From Prosopocoilus inquinatus (Eukaryota; Arthropoda; Insecta; Coleoptera; Lucanidae), in the NCBI GenBank assembly GCA_036172665.1, contig CM069875.1, forward strand, positions 19,189,806 through 19,253,805: a DNA stretch of 64,000 nt, read 5' to 3'. Below, piece after piece: positions 54,721 to 64,000 of the stretch (its first letter is position 1; the number at the start of each line of letters is the position of its first letter). The position numbers and the translations under genes were made by a program. The notes beneath the pieces were generated by a model. The model worked only from the letters and a program-made list of their open reading frames with translations. It did not search any database and was not told the DNA's origin.

Positions 54721-57700
54721 AATTATCGAGTAAATACATTCATTATTTAGTAGAGACTCGAATAAATAGTATCGAATAATATTTGTTTTTTATTTATTTA
54801 CCATCAAGTAGGTTGTCATTTTATTTTATAAGGTTGGCTATTAAAGTAAAATTAGACAAATTAATTTCATGTCATTATAACATGCCAAAATGTGATACTT
54901 CAAAGCAGATAGATCAACCGTTGTTGTCAACTCTCAACTTTAAGAAATATTCCTTTTTATAATTCTACAAGTTAATTATTTTTTAAATAATAATAATTAT
55001 TACAGATGTCACAAGTGTATAGGGACGAAAAAACGAGACGAATTGGAAAGTTCTTCTTCTGACAAATGTACTGCCACTGACAAATTTTTAAATTACTTTT
55101 TTAGAAAAGATTTGCAACGACTAAACGACTAATTAGACCATATAATTTGAGAAATGAAACCCACCTTGTGACGAAAAGAAAATATTGCAACATTGCTGCG
55201 TTCGCAGTAACCTTAAACTCAAAATCAAAATGACTTTCATTGTCAAAGTTTAGTTACTTGCATAAGTACCACTTTTTCCTTAAATTTTCACGGCATACTT
55301 CGATGGTAAATAAATAAAAAAATAGATATTACGTAAGCCCTTTGATAAACGTGTGCAGAAGATGAGAAAAGTATTCGATCTGATAACTAGGATGTCTACC
55401 TTCGACTATGTTTTTCAAGTAAAATCTCTTACGTGTACTTTATTTTGTACACAGGTAAAAAGTACCTTCAATTTACATAGTATTTTCACACTGATGAAAA
55501 TGCTCCAATAAAATATTATGAGTACTTATAAAAAATAAGGTAATAAAAAGAAGAAATATTTTTCATGTCAGCGTCGACTCGATGATGGTAACCCTACAAT
55601 CGATTGAAAAAAAATGTGGAGCAAAAAGTCTAAAGCTAAAATCTCTCGTTAACAGCATAATCTGCTGCTTCTTTGAATAAGAAATAAATTAAGAATTGCG
55701 ACGTTAATTAACGTCACAGTTAAGTAATATCGAACATCATTACTGTGAAACCAAAACTGGGTTGATGGTTAAATTTGGCTAACACCAGATTATTTAACTT
55801 ATTTTTGTTTTTGCAACTGTACGCCCCGGGTCTATACATGCGAATAATTATTACGAAACCTTGTTTGGAAACATGTTGGCTGAGGTTAGCAGCAAATTAA
55901 ATTTCAATAAAATTTATACAACTCCATTTCTCGATAAATTTAAAATTTTAAGGTGCATGGTTTGAACTTTCTTAGTCTGCTTCTTAAATTTCTTTAAAAA
56001 TGATTTATGAGTGAGTGTGTTTCCGTTGGGTTTTCCAATTCTTCTTTATTTTTGACACTGCAGCCCACGGTGAACAATACATATATTAGGTGACGCCACA
56101 AGAGCACTCTCCCGTGTGTCGATTTGTGCACGAGATCACTTGCGAGAGCGACAGCTGGAAAAAGGTTTCAAATATCAATACCCGAGAGAGAACGGTGTTT
56201 AATCCTTCAGCATGAGATAACATTAAAGTATTTCTCGCAGTTGCGTGCACGATCCGAAAGTCAGCGCTGCTACCTATTGATTGTTTACTGTGCTGCAGCC
56301 TTACTATAGAGACCCTCTAGTTACAGTCTGGCAGAATGCCATGCATTTTTAATTGGTTCCGCCATATTTCAGCTAATCATAAGAAGGAATGGAAGTGGTT
56401 GACAATAATCTTTTTTTTTTTCGTGCGAATTATTTCACATTAAATTCATGCTCTCCATGACCGCAGAAATGAGAGAGTTATAATCTAAAAAGTATTTAAA
56501 AAACATCTAAATTAGGCAAAACAAATATTGACAACGTAAATTTTAAAATTAAAAATTTGACGCAATATGCACACGCATTGAAAGTACGTCATTTGAATAA
56601 TATTTTTTAAACTAAAAATTATTAAGCAAACGATATAAATTATGAGCTTATTATTACTGCTTGTTTATCTTGTATATACAGTAAAATTGTTGCATAATAA
56701 CAAAACAGTTCGATTTTGTTGTTAATTCAAAGAAAAACAAAATGTCGAAATTTGGAATGTCATCGTGTATATCACGTGTTACATTTATTACGAAGATTCT
56801 ATTTCGTACACAGATTATTTAGTCTGAGCAAAATTAAATAACCGGATGTTCAAACCGGATTTATTGATAACAACTATCATTTACAAAATAATTACAAAGG
56901 ATTATCTAATTTAAGGTTAACTGTTAGCTAATTCGATTCAAAAAATAGGTCAAAAGTAATTGACAAAAAATTATTCTCTTGACAGGATTACGCGAATGAC
57001 TGTGAAAATGAAAAGAAAAAAAAATTAAATAACGACAGTTTGAAAATGTGGCAGCTGCCATACTTGAGTATTTGAAAAATTCAATAATTAGTTTACGTAA
57101 ATAATCAAATAAAATTAAAATATGAGTATAATAGTTTCTAACCACAACAACAATATACAAGACGTTCATTTAGAAAAAATATGTTGCCATTTTACAGTTA
57201 TTCTACGGAACACACTGTATATGTCACAATAATTTTAAATTATACAGTGTGAGTAAAGTATGGAATTATATTTAATTTCTAAATTGCGTTTATTTTAAAG
57301 TTTCTTATGTGACCATATTAAATGTTTTTACAGATATACTTAAACATAATTACCCTTTTGATATTCGTAATAAAAATGGGAAGTTCCATAAAAAATATTT
57401 TTGTAGTCGCCGCTGTGTAATGGTGGTTCATTTAACACTTTTCAAGTTTTTGCAAAAAGAAAATACGTATTTTAGGAAACACAAATTTAGATCCATACTA
57501 TGGTTTCGAATAGGCAGAAATTTCATAAAAGAAAAGTCTGTCTTATTTTACACATAAACGTTCGAAGAGGTGCTCCGTGATGCAGTTTCCATAAATTTTA
57601 AAGCTTCTCGATTATTACAATACTGTATATTGTAAAAAGAGGAGTATAGATTTAACGTTGAGTTTCCCTTCAAGATCGCTAGTCGCTAACGACTGCGACC

Positions 57701-58824
57701 GAGAGTCAACGATCAATTTAACGACACTTCTATCCATCCTGTCAATATATTTAAACGTGTTCCATTTTCCTAGCAACACAAAGTTGTAGCGACTAATCTT
57801 CCAGTCGACAATCCTGCTGCTCCAAGAGCAGACAAGCGACTGGGCAACGAAGAATTTTTTGTATGCGCATGTCTGTTTTGCACTTTATGTTGGGATGGTT
57901 CTGCATTTTTGTTAAATATAAATAAAATTAGTTAATTTTATTCATTATAGATTTTTTTCAGGACTAAAACAATATACGTATAACGACTGTTTAAAGTTCA
58001 TCAAGTTGGTTTTGACGATACTTTTCTAAGATATACCGGGTGGAAAGTTTCAAACCCGAACATAGCAAACTTACATTAAATTAAGGCCAATATTATCGTG
58101 TTAAAATTATTCCTATTGTTTTAATACTTTTGATATATAAATTCAATTTTTACATTTGAAATAAAAAATGTGGTCGCCTTAATATGTCAGATTAGAAGTT
58201 TGCAATTCAATCAGGACTATTCTGTAACATTGATATGCATATCAATTGACATGATCTTCAATACTTGAAGAGAATTTGTTACGATTTCATAACATTTCAC
58301 GTCGATTGCCGACCGCAAATTGAAGAGAGATGCATATTAGCTCGAGCTCACACTTGAAAAACTATTTATAGAATACCAATTTTGCACGGTCACTTTGAAA
58401 CATAGCAATATCAAGTCCATATCAATTAATGATGTGCCAGATCGTTGAGAATCCGCGGATACGGATATGGATATTCGTATCTACATTCGTCGATGCGGGT
58501 TCTTTGTTTCTAGGTCCGTGGATACTGATACGAATGTACGCACCAAATAAGGTGAACGGAACAGCCTAAAAGTGCATCGTTTTTCTTCGCGAATATCCAC
58601 GGATACGAGTACGAATATCCGGAACATCACTAAGGCGGATTTACAAGAAGCATTGGGTGCGTTCAGAACGTATAATCCCTTTTGTCAGTGCTTGGTACTC
58701 TTTCATGCCTACCAATGAAAGTACAATAAAACAGAACAGTATTTCAATTTTCATAAAATATGGCAGTCCGAAAATTTTGAGTGGATTTTGAAATGGCGTC
58801 CTGATTACGAACTTTTCAAAAAGA
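54721..58824. other. long non-coding stretch, little recognised
   Basis: No exon with both splice signals and protein similarity was found in 4.1 kb. A less AT-rich segment at 56030-56330 and an unusual run of GATATTCGTATCC-like motifs in both orientations at 58450-58625 stand out. None could be assigned. Confidence 0.4.
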
Positions 58825-59076
58825 TAACTTGATCGGGTTTAAGACAACGAGAAAATGATTTTAGTCATTCAGCTGACAAGTTTCGGTGAACCTTCATCAG
58901 AGCCTGGAAGAAGTTACAATTTAGTCCGATTAATCAGAGGTAAACTTTTCCTAATTTTGTAATGTTAAGCTAAAACTAAATTGTAACATCTTCCAGGCTC
59001 TAATGAAGGTTCAGAATAAAACCGACATCTGAATGATTAAAATCATTTTCTCGTTGTCCTAAACCCGATCAAGTTA
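58825..59076. repeat. inverted repeat with Penelope-type hammerhead motif
   Basis: Arms 58825-58925 and 58972-59076 are inverted copies: TAACTTGATCGGGTTTAAGA on the left, TCTTAAACCCGATCAAGTTA-type sequence on the right. The right arm has drifted. The left arm contains a complete hammerhead core on the minus strand. Layout and motif order resemble those at 9640-9935, so it is probably a PLE terminal-repeat relic. Confidence 0.72.
58871..58904 (-). ncRNA. hammerhead ribozyme motif in inverted repeat
   Basis: Minus strand: GGCT, core CTGATGA, stem II AGGT/ACC with a bulged A, GAAAC, a 2-bp stem III (AC/GT) with loop TT, cleavage site GTC, then AGCT. GGCT and AGCT pair as a 4-bp stem I with one wobble. 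The right-arm copy at 58996-59032 has lost the core (CTAATGA). Confidence 0.65.
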
Positions 59077-59113
59077 CCATTTTGAGTAAAGTCATGTTGG
59101 TCGGTCTTGTCAG

Positions 59114-59248
59114 TTAGGTCCAGTTTTACAAATGGGGTTCAATTTTGAGCTGAGGCTTAAACCCTTAGCAACGATTATTTCAACAATTGTTGTGAAGAAT
59201 TTAAGCTTCGGCTCAAAATTAAACCGCCATTGTAAAACTGGGCCTTAA
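59114..59248. mobile_element. fold-back MITE with TTAA-type ends
   Basis: GTCCAGTTTTACAAATGGGG on the left is inverted on the right (minus strand GGCCCAGTTTTACAATGGCG). The match continues through CAATTTTGAGC.GA.GCTTAA to AACAATTGTT near the middle. The flanks are TTAG on the left and TTAA on the right, hinting at a TTAA target. 127 bp between flanks. Confidence 0.65.
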
Positions 59249-62143
59249 TGTTACTAATTTATTTTAACAAATTATTCAGGCAAGAATGTTCTAGAGCGTG
59301 TTTACTTAATTGAATGTTATGGAATTTCGAATTGTTTGAGGCTGCAAAATCCCAAATGAATTGTTTAAAAAGAATCCCGTAATTGAAAAAATTGTTTAAA
59401 AAAATTTGATGGAAAAGACCAGTGTTAAAAAAGAATGAAGTTTATCTTAAGGCTGAGGCTACTATTTTGCCAATGACATCAATAGCACCTGGCTTCTCTT
59501 AACTATAAGGAATCGACGATTTAAATTATCTACGATTTAAAAATATAGGAGTCCCAGAGCTCCGTACAAGTTCTTTCTTGTTATTCCGGGTACCGACTCG
59601 AATTTTTTTATATAATATGAGTGCTTCTATTGCACATTTTAAAAATATTTTGGTTTGTGTACCGGGTGTCCAAGCATTATAAAAATAACAAAGATTTTTT
59701 TTTAATTGAAACCCCATTTTAACTTCACTTTTGAATTCTACACTAAATTCTGCGTTAAATTTACTTGAGTAATTTTTACCAATTTATTTATCAATCATAC
59801 TTTTTTTTGATATGAGTCAATTTTTTCTTGAAAATTCACAGATGCTAGGTTCCATTCAAAAATTCGTAATTTCTAAACCACTAAAGATAACGCAACCGAT
59901 TTTTTTTCAGTCAATGCCCTAGACCTAGGCTGGGGTAAATCTTTCGAGATATTGTGATAAGTGTGAAGGGATGTTCCAAGGCTTGCTAAGATTTTTTGAA
60001 TTTGAATAAGTAAAATTTTAGCATTTTTGATATTATGATAACAAACATTTTAATTCATGACAAAAGCAGTACTCGGTGAGGTGAGGTGATTTTACTAAGA
60101 AAAACTAGATTTTGCGAGAGTTTTTAATTTTTTTCGGTTATCAACCAATATTGACCATATTGGTTGATTTTTTTTGAGAGTTTTAGGATAAGCAAAATTT
60201 TTTATAAAGAATTACTTTTTCTCGAAAACTCAAAAATTAAAAATTTTTCCTGTTGTGAACACAATCCGTGGACACAATGTATAATATATTTTTGAAATCA
60301 GAAAAGATAAAAATAAAATCTACAAGGATATTTAAATTCTACGTCAAAAAGTACCTTAAGAAAGTGCAAACAGATATAAAGTATCTGAAAAAGTTATTAC
60401 AGAAAAAAGAAATGGGAAATTTTTGTTTTTTTTTTACTATAAGCTATAACCTTCGAACCCAAGGGAATTTTCGTAACTTCAAAGCAGTTCGTAACTCCTC
60501 AAATGCTTAAGATAAGAAATTCATCTATTTTAACTGAATTCGTATCTCTTATAGGACTGGTCAAGAAAAATTATTTTTTTTTTTTGGGACATGGATAAAA
60601 CAGGGTATATGTTATGTAAGATTTCACAGAAAGCAGAAAATAACCAAGGATTTTCTTTATCATCCATACTTTGTTTGCTACGAAGTCTTGCGTTGTATAG
60701 AAATACATCAATATCGGTATGATCTTAGTGTTACATTTACTTCAAACTGACGATATTTTGTCTCTGGGGCATTCCGATCAATGTCCAGCAGTAATCAGCA
60801 AGGAAACTAGGATTTATCGCTTTTCTTTGGTTGCAACGTCTTGGTGAAACCGTTTCCCATATTCGTTATTTACGGCACCCTAATTTTCCGGAAAGAAATG
60901 AAGATAATTTGGCTGTGTACTTCTTGCATGTAATAGACAAAAATGACCTTACCCTAACACGGTACTTACATTTGTTAGTGCTGATGCATTACACCAAGTG
61001 TTTTTTTTTAATTTGCATGTTTTTCATACTTGCAAAATATAAATGCTTGGTACTAAAAGTTGTTGGGTGATAGGCAATTTCTGTTTTCAGATTCGTTTTT
61101 AGGGTGCCGAAATACATGAGAAACACCTGTCACAAAATGTGTGTTTAAAAGTGTAATAAGCGAGATCCCGATGCTGGAAATGTTATTTGGGCCATACTGT
61201 ATAGATAGGGCGCAAAATATAAAAAATCTCTACATTACATGCAAAAAATCTGAGAAGTATTTATTATTATCAATTACACGTGTGGGATTAATTTAATTAC
61301 ACGTGTTTGGGATTAGTTTTTTGTTATTTTGAAAACAAAATTTCATAATCCAATGCACACACAGCAGCTCGTGTGCTTCGCAATAACAAAAAAACAGTTG
61401 CGCGTCATTTTTGCGCCTTATTTTGAGAACATATTTTTTCACAAAATTCTTAACAGAAGTTACAGAAACGAAACCTTGAATTTAATTGAATTTTGTGTAC
61501 AAATAGATAATTATCGATTCCAAGCGGTCTTCTTATTTTCCATTGTGTATGAGAGAAACCGTTATATTTACCACAACAGCCGGTAACCTTGTGGACAGGG
61601 CGACCGCGGAAATGAATGGAAATCGTGTACAGGCTGTTGGTTAAACGCTTCAATCGCACAAGTCTAACAAACAATATTTCTTAGATTTTGTTAAATGTTT
61701 AAACAAGATGACATTTTTTAAATTACCGTTAATTTTTTTGATTATTGCAAATTCAGCTGTTCCAGGTAACTGTTCTAACCTTTTGTCGAAAACATGAAGT
61801 GATCAACAAGTTCGAAAAAAATAACAAAAAAGTTTACCATAAATTTCACATTATCATAATTAGAGACATATAAGAGGAACATAAAAAGAATAATGGTTTT
61901 AAAACGAATAAAAGCAATAAATAAGAAATGTAATTTATTTAATTTTATTTCTCTAATTTGATCCAATTTGCCCATGTAACGTGTGTTAATTCGTTTTTCA
62001 TGCACTTTTATAATCTTCCCTACTCTATTTCTAACTTTTCCGGTTTTTGGAAAAGTAAATGCACCATAATACCTTTTAAAATTTAATAAAACAAATTATT
62101 CTAAAATAATCACAAAGCAACACAAAACCTGTGGCTGTAATCC
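59249..62143. other. non-coding, nothing recognised
   Basis: No gene, RNA or clear element ends were found in this 2.9-kb AT-rich stretch. A short direct repeat, AATTACACGTGT, occurs at about 61273 and 61296. Confidence 0.4.
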
Positions 62144-62310
62144 AAATAAATAGTGAGAAAACCCCTCGACCACATTAATTCACTGAAAGCGAATACGTAT
62201 TTCGGTAACGAAGTTACCATCTTCAGCGCTAAACTGATATATCAGTTACCGAAATACGTATTCGCTTTCAGTGAATTAATGTGGTCGAGGGGTTTTCTCA
62301 CTATTTATTT
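62144..62310. repeat. perfect 66-bp inverted repeat with hammerhead motif
   Basis: Arms 62144-62209 and 62245-62310 match without a mismatch; the 35-bp spacer holds GAAGTTACCATCTTCAGCGC. A complete hammerhead core exists in one orientation only, because the other arm reads CTGATAT where the core should be. Probably a PLE terminal-repeat relic. Confidence 0.85.
62189..62229 (-). ncRNA. hammerhead ribozyme motif in 66-bp palindrome
   Basis: Minus strand: GCG, core CTGAAGA, stem II GGTAAC/GTTACC with a 3-nt loop, GAA, stem III ATACGTAT (self-complementary), cleavage after T, then CGC pairing with GCG. All core bases are present; stem I is 3 bp. Confidence 0.7.
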
Positions 62311-63206
62311 AAATTATTCTAATATCGTTTTATTCAAAAATACGAGGGCCAATATTTGCAAACATTTTCATGTTCACTTGAACATGTTCCCTTCTCTGAA
62401 AAATGAATCCACACATTGTAAAACAGTATTTAAAAGAACCAGCACTGATTGAACTCATTTGTATCCACCTATTCGCAAAATTCTTTCTGGAACCTTAGGT
62501 AATAATAGGTCGTTGAAATTTTATTTCTTTTGATTCTTTCTATTCGCAGCTCGTTTCTTTCACTATTCATTTTTCATCTTTATTTTCTCATTTTCTGCTG
62601 TCTGCAGGCACTTAGCCCTGGGTCACCCTACCTACTATCAGTTTGTTTTAAAGTTGTTTTGACTAATTCTAAACGGAGGTGGAAATTTGTAAACAACTAC
62701 TCTTTATCATAATATTTTATTTAAAAAACAGCCTGCATATTTATATAACCGTATAACTTTTAGAATTGATTTACATAATTTGAATCTAAGATTTAAAGGT
62801 ATGATTACTCCACCTGCTCACAAAACTGCAATCTATGACAGAAGTTGCTCCTACCAAATAGCCAAAACATAAATTCTGTACCGCTGCATGTACGCAACGG
62901 TTGTTCAGAGTGCCTTTAATAAATAAATACATTCACTCACTAACTTAAATTTTGATGCAAATGTTACTTTATTTTTGTTTCATTCTATTAAATGCAACAC
63001 TTCACGATTTAGTTTAGGGATTATTTCAATTTATTTTTGTTTTTTAAAACTTAGGTTATAGTGGAAGAACAATCTAGCAGTAGTTAACTACTGCTAATTG
63101 AACTATCGCCTAAAGATTTTCAGTCTCTTATGTTAGTAGACAATTACTGTTCTCTTGTAAATTGATGGAGCTGAAATAAAGGCATTTTTCATCGTTTATT
63201 TTTATA
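62311..63206. other. non-coding, nothing recognised
   Basis: No gene is supported. At the right end GGGTTTTCCAATAAGG after TA at about 63205 may be the terminal repeat of the transposon that follows. Confidence 0.4.
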
Positions 63207-63318
63207 AAGGGTTTTCCAATAAGGTCGGGTCGATCTTGGCAGGCTGCGGCGGCAATGTTGTTTTAGCGACGTCTGTCAAATCTGTTGTTTATTATTCTGT
63301 CACTGATGCCAAATCACC

Positions 63319-64000
63319 ATGGCAAGTTACACGACTGAGCAACACGTCCAAATGATAAAACTTTATTATCAAAACGAGTGTTCGTTTGCGCAAACGTTGC
63401 GCGCGTTGCGCCCATTTTACGGCAGACGGGGTGGCCCTTCAAAGTCGACCCTCCAACGCTTGGTGGCCAAATTCGAGAAGACCGGCTCGGTAAATAATCA
63501 GCGAACACCCGTACGTCAAAAGAACGCCAGATCGGCCGAGAATATCGCCGCTGTCCGTGAAAGTGTGCAGGAGAACCCGAGGCAGTCAATTCCTCGCCGT
63601 GCACAAGAACTTGGCCTTTCGCAGACTTCAGCTTGGAGAATTCTGCGTCGGGACTTGGGCCTGCACCCGTACAAGATCCAACTGACCCAGGAGCTCAAAG
63701 TCAATGACCATACACAACGCCGTTTGTTCGCTGAATGGGCTTCGGAGCGTTTGGAAGAGGACCCCAGTTTTGGCCAGAAAATCATCTTTAGCGACGAGGC
63801 GCACTTTTGGATGAACGGCTATGTTAATAAGCAAAATTGCCGTATATGGGACGACACCAACCCACACGAGGTTCAGCAGGTGGCAATGCATCCACAAAAG
63901 GTTACCGTTTGGTGCGGATTTTGGGCCGGCGGTGTCATTGGTCCGTACTTCTTTGAAAACGACGTTGGTGAGGCCATTACTGTCAACGGCGAGCGCTACA
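63319..64000 (+). CDS. transposase of Tc1/mariner superfamily (DUF4817-type), runs off the window
   Basis: From the ATG at 63319 the plus strand stays open for 227 codons to the last base. The N-terminus MASYTTEQHVQMIKLYYQNE is a DUF4817-like helix-turn-helix, followed by STLQRLVAKFEKTGSV, a second DNA-binding part (ENPRQSIPRRAQELGLSQTS, WRILRRDLGLHPYKI) and the first catalytic block KIIFSDEAHFWMNGYVNKQN, with VTVWCGFWAGGVIGPYFF after it. The second and third catalytic residues lie beyond the window, so the subfamily cannot be set. Base composition (about 52 percent GC) is clearly higher than the surroundings. No lesion is seen, so this is a young copy. Confidence 0.9.
   Translation, partial: MASYTTEQHVQMIKLYYQNECSFAQTLRALRPFYGRRGGPSKSTLQRLVAKFEKTGSVNNQRTPVRQKNARSAENIAAVRESVQENPRQSIPRRAQELGLSQTSAWRILRRDLGLHPYKIQLTQELKVNDHTQRRLFAEWASERLEEDPSFGQKIIFSDEAHFWMNGYVNKQNCRIWDDTNPHEVQQVAMHPQKVTVWCGFWAGGVIGPYFFENDVGEAITVNGERY

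Noticed and set aside
63314..63897. Three minus-strand ORFs of 89-96 codons
   Set aside because: They are antisense shadows of the open plus-strand transposase.

Overview
The window is AT-rich animal DNA, most likely from an insect. It holds three host genes with GT-AG introns, set in a landscape dominated by transposable elements: Tc1/mariner, Penelope-like (PLE), Ty3/gypsy and BEL/Pao elements, MITEs, and an array of hammerhead-ribozyme repeats. Nothing bacterial or viral was seen. I cannot name the species.

Host genes. Translation initiation factor eIF3 subunit d (eIF3d) lies on the minus strand at 7028-10693, with seven coding exons giving 561 codons plus stop. A PLP-dependent L-threonine aldolase lies on the minus strand at 33042-41011 with six coding exons. 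A small two-exon gene (119 aa, resembling the FAM104/VCF1 family) lies on the plus strand at 41392-41896. The last two are head to head, with about 380 bp between their start codons.

The main find is a family of non-coding repeats of about 310 bp at four loci: 4832-5819, 11896-12377, 12868-13082 and 30823-32114. Each unit contains a hammerhead ribozyme motif: core CTGANGA...GAAA, a 7-bp stem I, a 5-bp stem II, a self-complementary stem III and a GTC or GTA cleavage site. All four loci are bounded by 10-15 bp target-site duplications. They share the same two termini and the same inverted internal layout. This matches the definition of retrozymes (ribozyme-bearing non-autonomous retroelements thought to move as circular RNAs). 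Three further hammerhead motifs of Penelope type sit in inverted repeats at 9640-9935, 58825-59076 and 62144-62310. A decayed PLE with reverse transcriptase and GIY-YIG parts is at the left edge.

Layout. 1-855 PLE remnant; 1770-3296 nearly complete Tc1; 4402-4750 internally deleted mariner; 4832-5819 retrozyme A; 7028-10693 eIF3d with a ribozyme palindrome in intron 3; 11896-13082 retrozymes B and C. 15584-32125 is a 16.5-kb nest: gypsy element A (217-bp LTRs) carries a 6.1-kb LTR element B and a 5.4-kb, almost intact gypsy element C, and retrozyme D sits on A's right-hand junction. 33042-41896 holds the aldolase and the FAM104-like gene. 44055-47887 is a second nest of unclassified DNA elements with a 149-bp tandem array. 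49055-54715 is a BEL/Pao element with one uninterrupted 1460-codon ORF and LTRs that differ at one site. 54721-63206 is mostly non-coding with small inverted repeats. 63319-64000 begins an open transposase ORF that runs off the window.

In four LTR elements the LTR pairs are nearly identical (0 of 217, about 7 of 1149, 2 of 230 and 1 of 463 differences by eye), so all are recent insertions. Elements A and B have strongly decayed coding regions despite their young LTRs, which suggests they moved as defective copies using proteins supplied in trans.
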